From the NCBI RefSeq assembly GCF_001723685.1, contig NZ_MCBX01000044.1, positions 1-64,000 of the forward strand: DNA of 64,000 nucleotides, read 5' to 3'. Below are positions 57,682-64,000 of this stretch, one piece after another. The DNA comes from Candidatus Marithrix sp. Canyon 246. GTDB lineage: Bacteria; Pseudomonadota; Gammaproteobacteria; Beggiatoales; Beggiatoaceae. A program made the position numbers and the translations under genes. Positions within the stretch are counted from its first letter, which is position 1. The number at the start of each line of letters is the position of its first letter. A model generated the notes under the pieces. That model was not told the origin of the DNA, ran no database searches, and saw only the letters and a list, made by a program, of their open reading frames with translations.

Positions 57682-58742
57682 AGTATTTTTTCTAAAGATG
57701 AGATCATTTTTCCGTAGAAATGATTATGATTCTTTATCGTAAATCTATAATTGCCTCTAAATTGTTTTGTCCATTTTAATTTATAGTCTGTTTCTCCACG
57801 CATAAAATTAAATTCTTTTAGTTTTCTGTTGTAACAATCTTGTAAAACATGAAAAAGAAGTAGCCTAGATGGGTAGAAATTGGCATAGTCTGGATGAAAA
57901 GCACTATTCCAACAGTATGAAACATTATCTTGTTCAAAGTGAAGGTAATAGGCTATATAGGTTTCTTCATATTTTAACCAATATGAACGAAATCTACCTT
58001 GGTTATGTTCAATAATGCTTTTTAGGAATTTGTTAAAGTTTTGTTTATTATAAATGCTATCGCGATTGAAATCATTTTGGCGTTTTATGTGCATTGTTGA
58101 TGCTGTGCTAATAATTTTTTCTGGCTGCCAATTAGGGTTTATTACAACTTCCCATGTTCCTGCTTTATTGATTCTATTTTTGGCAAGACTGAGGCTTCTA
58201 CGCACAAATTTTTTACTTGTTTCTAACCAAATATCTTGCCAATCTCTCTCAAGATTGATGTAATAATATTTACCTTTATGCTCGTTATATGTTTTTATAT
58301 TTTTGTTAAGCCAAGTCTGAAGTGTGTTTATAACAGGATTGCCTTCAATTAAGTCATCAAGTATTAATAATTCCCATCTCAACTTTCCTGAAAATAGCCA
58401 TTTTAAAGCGGCTGTTGTTACTGTGGCTAGATCTTTTTCTGCTGCTAGTATTGTTGAAAAGTCGGTAAAAGTATAACCTAGAAATTTTATGCGTCGGTAA
58501 GGTAGAATTCCTCTTCGCTTTTCATCTCTATACATTAATGGAATGATACCTTTGACACTGTTATTTTCTTTAACTAATAGTAGAAACGGTTTCCAGTCTT
58601 CACGTTGGTATTTACTCCAAGCTAACATATATTGAAAATCATATTGAAATTTTGGAGATGGTGATTGTTCTAATAAGGAATTCCAAATGGAGGAAACCTT
58701 ATCAGGTAGTGTTGAGAAAAATATTGGTTCAACTGTCATCAT
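57678..58742 (-). CDS. GNAT-family acetyltransferase (BcsL/CelD-like)
   Basis: A 354-residue protein with a split GNAT fold (Acetyltransf_6 type). SKKFVRRSLSLAKNRINKAG in the middle and YIAYYLHFEQDNVSYCWNSA, then YANFYPSRLLLFHVLQ with FNFMRGETDYKLKWT at the end, are characteristic. Members acylate amino-sugars or lipids in envelope-glycan loci. It lies between the flippase (five-base gap) and a GT4 gene (four-base overlap). Acetylation of a nucleotide-bound or lipid-bound amino sugar is likely. Confidence 0.78.
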   Translation of the reverse strand: MMTVEPIFFSTLPDKVSSIWNSLLEQSPSPKFQYDFQYMLAWSKYQREDWKPFLLLVKENNSVKGIIPLMYRDEKRRGILPYRRIKFLGYTFTDFSTILAAEKDLATVTTAALKWLFSGKLRWELLILDDLIEGNPVINTLQTWLNKNIKTYNEHKGKYYYINLERDWQDIWLETSKKFVRRSLSLAKNRINKAGTWEVVINPNWQPEKIISTASTMHIKRQNDFNRDSIYNKQNFNKFLKSIIEHNQGRFRSYWLKYEETYIAYYLHFEQDNVSYCWNSAFHPDYANFYPSRLLLFHVLQDCYNRKLKEFNFMRGETDYKLKWTKQFRGNYRFTIKNHNHFYGKMISSLEKIL

Positions 58743-58747
58743 AATGT

Positions 58748-60205
58748 TTATTTTTTATGAGTTAATAATAAAATAGGTGCTAAGGGCATCTTATTTATTA
58801 GGGATTGTTCTTCCTTAGTTAGTAATTTTATTCTAAATACTATATATATACTTCCACCTAAAATAATTTGTGTGCAGAGTGTTGTGATACTATGTGATTC
58901 TATTAATGTATAATATCCTAATGTTATTACCGCAAACATAATGCCAGCAGCAAAGAAGGTTCTAGTAGTTGTTCTAAATAATAGAGTATTATCTTTTATA
59001 GTATTTTGAGCTGCTATAGTTGTTAAGGTAAAAGAAATTAAGGATACTGTTATGTATGCAATAATAAGTCCTATCACTTCAAAAAAATAGGAACCTAAAG
59101 ATAACAATAGTAGGCTTGCAGTTGTCTCAATTATGGTAATGTGAAATATGGTTGCAGCACCTCCTTTAGCGAGTATAACTGAGCGTAAGAGGTGTTCTAT
59201 TCCTTTGAATAAACCGACAATTGCTAATAATGTTAAAAACATTCCTGCTGATTGCCATTTTTCTCCATATACAACTAAAACAAAGTTTTCTGCTACTGCG
59301 GATAAGCCAATCATAAGTGGGATAAATACTATTCCAAGGCTAAATAGGCTTATGAAGAAATTCTTTCTTAATTGGTCAAGTTTAGCTTGTACAGTCGAAA
59401 ATGCTGGGGTTAGTACAGTGGTAAGAATGGATTGAACTTTTTGTGCTGGTACTATTGCTAGATTATATGCAATATTGAAAGCTCCTAGTGTTTCTGCTCC
59501 AATAAATTTTCCGATAATAATTGCTGCTAGGTTTTGGGAGAAGTAGTAAAATATATTTGAACCATACATGTTAAGCCCAAAGTTAAATATCTTTTTAATT
59601 CCGGTGAATTGGGGTTTTATTGGTATCCATTTTGCTATTATCCAAATTCCAGTGGAAAATATTATGGCTTGAGTCATTTGTCTGAAAACTAGTGACCATA
59701 TTCCATATCCTTTGAATGCCATGATAATTCCGATTGTATTGCTTATAATCATGGCAATTATTTCAAGTATAGAAGTGCCAGCAAATTGCATATTTTTTTG
59801 TAAAATTATTTGGGGAAAAGCAAAACTATTTATTAGTACTACCCATGTTAAAAGATGAATTAATTCAGTTAGTTTTGGTTGGTTGAAAAAGTTTGCAGCT
59901 AGTGGTGCAGATAGGTAACAAAATACTGAAATGAAGCAGGCTATGCTGATTTGTATTAGGAAGATTGCTGAGATTTGGGCTTGAGTTATGTCTTGACTTT
60001 GAATGATGGCGGTTCCAAATCCAATTTGAGTCATCATTTTGATAAATCGGATAAAGAGTAATGCCATGACTACTATCCCAAAGTCTGCTGGTGTTAGTAG
60101 TCTGGCTAGGATTGCAGTAAAAACTATTTGTAGTATTAGGTTGCTAATATCTACTGTTGAACGCCAAGCGATTCCTTTAATGACACTTTGTTTTAGATTT
60201 TTCAC
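58748..60205 (-). CDS. MOP-family flippase (WzxC/TuaB-like), copy 2
   Basis: A 485-residue protein with about 14 hydrophobic segments. KGIAWRSTVDISNLILQIVF and ARLLTPADFGIVVMALLFI, then VQSILTTVLTPAFSTVQ, are typical of the WzxC/TuaB/Wzx branch. It opens the second minus-strand block of polysaccharide genes and would flip its lipid-linked unit. It is only distantly similar to the first flippase. A gap of 85 bases separates it from the DUF1538 genes. Confidence 0.9.
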   Translation of the reverse strand: MKNLKQSVIKGIAWRSTVDISNLILQIVFTAILARLLTPADFGIVVMALLFIRFIKMMTQIGFGTAIIQSQDITQAQISAIFLIQISIACFISVFCYLSAPLAANFFNQPKLTELIHLLTWVVLINSFAFPQIILQKNMQFAGTSILEIIAMIISNTIGIIMAFKGYGIWSLVFRQMTQAIIFSTGIWIIAKWIPIKPQFTGIKKIFNFGLNMYGSNIFYYFSQNLAAIIIGKFIGAETLGAFNIAYNLAIVPAQKVQSILTTVLTPAFSTVQAKLDQLRKNFFISLFSLGIVFIPLMIGLSAVAENFVLVVYGEKWQSAGMFLTLLAIVGLFKGIEHLLRSVILAKGGAATIFHITIIETTASLLLLSLGSYFFEVIGLIIAYITVSLISFTLTTIAAQNTIKDNTLLFRTTTRTFFAAGIMFAVITLGYYTLIESHSITTLCTQIILGGSIYIVFRIKLLTKEEQSLINKMPLAPILLLTHKK

Positions 60206-60290
60206 TCTATTATTTTTATTAAATTAGTAATAGGGTGATATTAGGCAAGGATTATACCTTTATGTTTAAACAATATCTATCCATAAGTTT

Positions 60291-61058
60291 TTACTTTTTA
60301 TGTAAATTATATTTAAATAGAAGTTGGCTTAATTGGGCATATGCCATAACTGTTATTATTGGGAATACGCTGGCAAAGGCAATTAAGCCAAATCCATCTA
60401 TTAATGGGCTGCGCCCGGGTATTGTTGCTGCTAAGCCTAATCCTAGTGCTGCTACTAGTGGCACTGTTACTGTTGATGTTGTTACTCCTCCTGAGTCGTA
60501 GGCTAATGGTATTATTTGACGAGGTGCATAGAATGTTTGTATTATTACAAATATATAAGCTGTTATTATGTAATATTCTAATGGTGTTCCTGTTACTATG
60601 CGAAAGGTTCCTAATGCTATTCCAATAGATACTCCAATTGCTACTGCTATACGTAATCCCCATATGGTTATTGTGCCTCCTGATACGTCATTGGCTTTTA
60701 TGGCTACTGCTAGTAGTGATGGTTCTGCAATTGTGGTGGCAAAACCAATTGCTGCGGCAAATAGGTAAACCCATTTGTAATCTGCCCAGTGTATAGTTTT
60801 ATTTATGTTTTCTACGCCTTGGTATATAAATGCTGGATCGGTTAATTGTTGTGCCATTAATTCTCCTAATGGAAATAAGGCTTGTTTTAGTCCTTGGATA
60901 AATAGAGCTAATCCTATGATTACGTAAATTAGTCCTATTATTACTGTTTTTAATTTTGGAATGGCGCGGCGTATTACTAAATATTGGAAACCAAAAATTA
61001 TTGTTATAATTGGAAGTACATCTAATGTTGTATTTAAAATATTGTATAAAAAGTTCAT
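60291..61058 (-). CDS. DUF1538 membrane protein (UmpB-like)
   Basis: A 255-residue protein with about seven hydrophobic segments. The C-terminal block [20 protein letters not shown] and [18 protein letters not shown] is the DUF1538 signature and is repeated in its upstream partner. Two-gene DUF1538 pairs have been reported, under the name UmpAB, as two-component cation/proton antiporters in Halomonas, from memory. The overlap of four bases with the partner shows co-translation and suggests a heteromer. Confidence 0.8.
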   Translation of the reverse strand: MNFLYNILNTTLDVLPIITIIFGFQYLVIRRAIPKLKTVIIGLIYVIIGLALFIQGLKQALFPLGELMAQQLTDPAFIYQGVENINKTIHWADYKWVYLFAAAIGFATTIAEPSLLAVAIKANDVSGGTITIWGLRIAVAIGVSIGIALGTFRIVTGTPLEYYIITAYIFVIIQTFYAPRQIIPLAYDSGGVTTSTVTVPLVAALGLGLAATIPGRSPLIDGFGLIAFASVFPIITVMAYAQLSQLLFKYNLHKK

Positions 61059-61786
61059 ATTAAAATGCCATATATCATGACGAATATCATTGGTGTCAGT
61101 GAGGCAAAAGCTATTAAGCCAAACCCGTCTATCATTGGGTTACGCCCGTTAATACTTGAAGCTAAGCCAACTCCAAGTGCTGTTACCAGAGGTACTGTAA
61201 TGGTTGAGGTGGTTACTCCTCCTGAGTCATAGGCTATGCCAATAATCCACGGTGGTGCAAAGGCTGTCATAATTACTACTCCAAGGTAGCCTGTAATTAT
61301 TAAGTAATGAATAGCCCAGCCTTTAATTATACGTAAAACACCCACAATTATGGCTAATCCTACTGATAATGCTACTGTTAGTCTTAAACCGTCGGCATAA
61401 TTTTGCATTGCGGTTTTGCTTTGAGCTATAATACCGCCATTAGCGGCAACTTTAGCAGCTTCGTCTGCTACTGCTATTAATGCTGGTTCGGCGATTGTGG
61501 TGCCAAAACCTAAACAAAAGGCAAATGCTAATAACCACCATATATTGCCTTTACGAGCAAAGGCGTAAGCCATATTTTCTCCTAAAGGAAATAATGCCAT
61601 TTCTAATCCATAGACAAATAAACTTAAACCGATTACTACTAAAAGTAAGCCTATTAATAGGTTATTTAAGTCTGGTATCGGTTGTTGTAAAACAATGAGT
61701 TGGAAAAAAGCAATGACTACCACGATTGGGGTTAAATCGCGTGCACTGTTAAGTAGTGAGTACCAAAAGGCAAGTAATTGTTTCAC
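61055..61786 (-). CDS. DUF1538 membrane protein (UmpA-like)
   Basis: A 243-residue paralogue of the next gene, with [20 protein letters not shown] and [20 protein letters not shown] plus [18 protein letters not shown] hydrophilic loop ([20 protein letters not shown]) separates the halves. Acidic residue patterns common to both (GTTIAEPAL and DSGGVTTS) are candidates for ion-binding sites. It is the first gene of the pair, divergent from nadC over 115 bases. Confidence 0.8.
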   Translation of the reverse strand: MKQLLAFWYSLLNSARDLTPIVVVIAFFQLIVLQQPIPDLNNLLIGLLLVVIGLSLFVYGLEMALFPLGENMAYAFARKGNIWWLLAFAFCLGFGTTIAEPALIAVADEAAKVAANGGIIAQSKTAMQNYADGLRLTVALSVGLAIIVGVLRIIKGWAIHYLIITGYLGVVIMTAFAPPWIIGIAYDSGGVTTSTITVPLVTALGVGLASSINGRNPMIDGFGLIAFASLTPMIFVMIYGILI

Positions 61787-61901
61787 AGGTAAAATTCTTT
61801 TTTTAATTTAAAATATATTATGAGTAAATTTTCACAACAAGGTATCATTATATTAGGTTTGCTAACGCGATTTTTCAATCAATTTATTGGTAAGGGATCA
61901 T

Positions 61902-62714
61902 ATGGCTATGAGTAATTTTGTAAAAAATGCCTTGGCTGAGGATGTTGGAAGTGGTGATTTAACTGCTCAATTAATAGGGGTAGATAGTTTAGCTAAAGCG
62001 CAGGTTGTTAGTCGTGAGACTGCAATTTTATGTGGTATTGCGTGGTTTAATGAGGTTTTTAAGCAGCTTAATAGTAACATAGAAATTATTTGGTATGTTA
62101 AAGATGGTGATGAGATTAAGTCTAATCAAAAATTATGTGATTTAGAAGGATCAGCACGCGATTTATTAACTGGTGAACGTACTGCTTTGAATTTTATACA
62201 GTTACTTTCTGGCACTGCTACTCAGGCACATGAGTATGTTAAAGCGGCTAGAAATGCTGTAGTTTTAGATACTCGTAAAACTATACCGGGTTTGCGTAAG
62301 GCGCAGAAGTATGCGGTGGTTTGTGGTGGTGCTAAAAATCATCGTATGGGTTTGTATGATGCTTTTTTGATTAAGGAGAATCATATTTTTGCGGCTGGTT
62401 CAATTGAGAAGGCTGTTACGGCTGCTCGACAATTAGTAGCAAATTTAAGCATAGAGGTTGAAGTAGAAACTTTGGATGAGCTTAAAGATGCTTTGCGAGC
62501 TGGTGCTGATATTGTTTTATTAGATAATTTTAGTTTGGTTCAATTAGAAGAGGCTGTTGCTATTACGCAAGGTAAGGCTAAATTAGAGGCTTCTGGTGGA
62601 GTGAACTTAGAAACTATAAGGGCTATTGCTAATACAGGTGTTGATTTTATTTCTGTTGGAGCAATAACTAAAGATGTTAAGGCTATTGATTTATCTATGC
62701 GTTTTTTATCATGA
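61902..62714 (+). CDS. nadC: Nicotinate-nucleotide pyrophosphorylase (quinolinate phosphoribosyltransferase)
   Basis: NadC makes nicotinate mononucleotide from quinolinate and PRPP in NAD synthesis. Present are [92 protein letters not shown] and [18 protein letters not shown]. The ATG at 61902 follows TAAGGGA; an upstream TTG adds five residues. It overlaps the DUF29 gene by four bases. Confidence 0.95.
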   Translation: MAMSNFVKNALAEDVGSGDLTAQLIGVDSLAKAQVVSRETAILCGIAWFNEVFKQLNSNIEIIWYVKDGDEIKSNQKLCDLEGSARDLLTGERTALNFIQLLSGTATQAHEYVKAARNAVVLDTRKTIPGLRKAQKYAVVCGGAKNHRMGLYDAFLIKENHIFAAGSIEKAVTAARQLVANLSIEVEVETLDELKDALRAGADIVLLDNFSLVQLEEAVAITQGKAKLEASGGVNLETIRAIANTGVDFISVGAITKDVKAIDLSMRFLS

Positions 62715-63130
62715 ATTGGAAAGAATTAACATTGACATCACAGTATAAAGCTGCGGTTGCAATTCAAAGTGAATTACAACAAGGGCATATTCAGGAGTCA
62801 GAAATTGGTATTGAGGAGTTGATAGAAGCTTTGTCACGTTCAGATAAAAGGGCTTTAAAAAGCCAGTTAATTAGATTGATGATGCACGTTATTAAATGGC
62901 TAATTCAACCACAATATCGATCACGCAGTTGGTTATTAACAATTGAAAATGCAAGAATTGAAATTGAAGGGCTTCTTGAAGATGAGCCACATTTAAAGCC
63001 TGAAGTTGATCGTATCTGGATTAAGTGTTTTAATCAGGCTATTCGTCTTGCAAAAAAAGAAACTGGCATTAAACCTAATATCAGTGAATTATCATTAGAA
63101 GATGTGTTTAAAAAAGATTATAATCTTTAA
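62711..63130 (+). CDS. DUF29 family protein, copy 2
   Basis: A 139-residue DUF29-type protein: [40 protein letters not shown] and [15 protein letters not shown] match the pattern of the copy at 17492. Differences include a longer N-terminal region and a diverged first motif ([15 protein letters not shown]). ATGA overlaps the nadC stop, so translation is coupled. Function unknown. Confidence 0.75.
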   Translation: MNWKELTLTSQYKAAVAIQSELQQGHIQESEIGIEELIEALSRSDKRALKSQLIRLMMHVIKWLIQPQYRSRSWLLTIENARIEIEGLLEDEPHLKPEVDRIWIKCFNQAIRLAKKETGIKPNISELSLEDVFKKDYNL

Positions 63131-63132
63131 GC

Positions 63133-63414
63133 TTATCCAGCTAATAATAAACTCCCTTGATTAGGTGTAGCAATTTCTACAGCTTCGCCTAAATTTAACC
63201 GTGTGAGCTGAGGTGCATACACGGTTTTTTCAATATCATTTTCTATAATTTTATATGGTTTTAGTTGAAGCCGATGTAGAAATCCATTAATTCTGCCAAT
63301 GAATGTAAGTGCTTGAGCATACATTTCTTCTCCAAGATGTTCATAAGCTTTTAATAAATTGTCAACATCTGCTATTGGATGTTTTGGAAAGCCAGATAGA
63401 TATATATATTCCAT
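63133..63414 (-). CDS. Small protein of unknown family, paralogue 1
   Basis: A 93-residue protein opening MEYIYLSGFPKHPIADVDNL, with YEHLGEEMYAQALTFIGRIN and GFLHRLQLKPYKII. The next gene upstream encodes a clear paralogue, and both share YLSxxPxxPIADxDNLLxxYExLGxE, FIGxIxGxLHRLxL and the following acidic/Lys stretch. An AGGAG ribosome-binding site precedes it. No family recognised; no membrane segment or signal peptide. Two bases separate its stop from the convergent DUF29 gene. Confidence 0.65.
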   Translation of the reverse strand: MEYIYLSGFPKHPIADVDNLLKAYEHLGEEMYAQALTFIGRINGFLHRLQLKPYKIIENDIEKTVYAPQLTRLNLGEAVEIATPNQGSLLLAG

Positions 63415-63429
63415 ATAATTTCTCCTATT

Positions 63430-63678
63430 TTAAATATATGTTATAGATTCTGTTTGTTTTAATTTTGTTATTTCTGGAAAAAATATTGTTTTTTTGCCTT
63501 TATTATTTATAATATCAAATGCCTCAAGTTCCAATCGGTGTAAAATGCCATCTATTTTACCTATAAATCTAATATTTTTTTTATTTATTTCTTTTCCTAG
63601 ATATTCATAATTATCTAGTAAGTTATCCATATCAGCTATTGGCATATTTGGGTATTCAGAAAGATAAAAGTATTTCAT
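63430..63678 (-). CDS. Small protein of unknown family, paralogue 2
   Basis: An 82-residue paralogue of the preceding gene (MKYFYLSEYPNMPIADMDNL, NYEYLGKEI, FIGKIDGILHRLELE). GAGGAAC is a good ribosome-binding site. The gap to the downstream paralogue is 15 bases, so the pair is a single transcript and probably a tandem duplication. Function unknown. It is divergent from the carbonic anhydrase gene across 50 bases. Confidence 0.65.
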   Translation of the reverse strand: MKYFYLSEYPNMPIADMDNLLDNYEYLGKEINKKNIRFIGKIDGILHRLELEAFDIINNKGKKTIFFPEITKLKQTESITYI

Positions 63679-63728
63679 TTTTTTAGTTCCTCAAATTATT
63701 TATATATGATATAAGCAAAGGATATTCC

Positions 63729-64000
63729 ATGTTAAATCAGAATAAAAACAATTATTTAAGTCAGTTATTTGCTAATAATAACGCTTGGAAAAATCAAATT
63801 ACAGCTAAGGATCCTGATTTTTTTCTGGGTTTGTCGCGTTTACAGTCTCCTGAATATTTATGGATAGGTTGTTCTGATAGTCGTGTTCCAGCGAATGATA
63901 TTGTAGGTTTGAAACCGGGGGAGTTATTTGTACATCGTAATATCGCTAATATGGTTCATTCTAGTGATATGAATTGTTTAACAGTTCTAAAATATTCCAT
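63729..64000 (+). CDS. can: Beta-carbonic anhydrase, 5' part (cut by window end)
   Basis: The 90 codons present encode the start of a beta-class carbonic anhydrase, which interconverts CO2 and bicarbonate using zinc. The first zinc/dyad motif is [20 protein letters not shown], followed by [13 protein letters not shown] and the start of LKYS. An AAAGGATATTCC ribosome-binding site precedes the ATG. The second zinc motif (HxxC) lies beyond the window. Confidence 0.93.
   Translation, partial: MLNQNKNNYLSQLFANNNAWKNQITAKDPDFFLGLSRLQSPEYLWIGCSDSRVPANDIVGLKPGELFVHRNIANMVHSSDMNCLTVLKYS

Noticed and set aside
60313-60663. 116-codon Asn/Ser-rich minus-strand frame
   Set aside because: It is the shadow of the DUF1538 gene in another frame; its Asn/Ser bias comes from the codons of the real gene.

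Overview
The window is AT-rich bacterial DNA that most resembles a gammaproteobacterium. The evidence is a Pst system with the long forms of PstC and PstA, an RsmJ-type 16S rRNA methyltransferase, TorF-family porins and a WecA/WecB/WecC/WecG gene set. DUF29 proteins, GxxExxY-type proteins, a decayed Ser/Thr-kinase start and several small palindromic repeats recall AT-rich filamentous sulfur bacteria (Thiotrichales/Beggiatoaceae). That placement is inference from memory, not a search. The first 19 bases are the Tn5/Nextera mosaic-end adapter, so position 1 is an artificial contig edge.

Region 1 (1-9.3 kb) is a phosphate-uptake operon, pstC-pstA-pstB-phoU, followed by a stand-alone receiver protein. 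It is split between pstC and pstA by an opposite-strand ATPase/TOPRIM gene, and pstC is preceded by a two-domain GxxExxY-like gene. A 26-bp-arm palindromic element lies beside each of these two accessory genes, and a near-identical ~40-bp sequence precedes both pstC and pstA. Region 2 (9.3-19 kb) holds a small secreted protein, two tandem TorF-like porins, tilS, a repeat-built beta/gamma-crystallin protein, an ICMT-like methyltransferase, xthA, rsmJ, a shrunken ribosomal protein L3 remnant, a DUF29 gene and tgt.

Region 3 (19-60.2 kb) is a very large surface-polysaccharide locus. WecA would start glycan synthesis on undecaprenyl phosphate, WecB and WecC would make UDP-ManNAcA, and WecG would transfer it. 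Ten GT4 glycosyltransferases, two MOP flippases, two candidate polymerases, two deacetylases, two MBOAT/partner cassettes (one MBOAT broken by a single stop codon), an acyltransferase-3 protein, a heparinase-like protein, a fused dehydrogenase, two asparagine-synthase-like proteins, an FkbM methyltransferase and two FemAB/GNAT-like proteins would build, decorate and export it. Two flippases and two polymerase candidates suggest two glycan pathways lying side by side. Nearly everything is on the minus strand except wecB-wecC and the second MBOAT cassette (35.2-40.3 kb).

Region 4 (60.2-64 kb) has a DUF1538 pair (UmpAB-like), nadC overlapping a second DUF29 gene, two small tandem paralogues of unknown family, and the start of a beta-carbonic anhydrase cut by the window end. 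I saw no tRNA, rRNA, CRISPR array, transposase or integrase.
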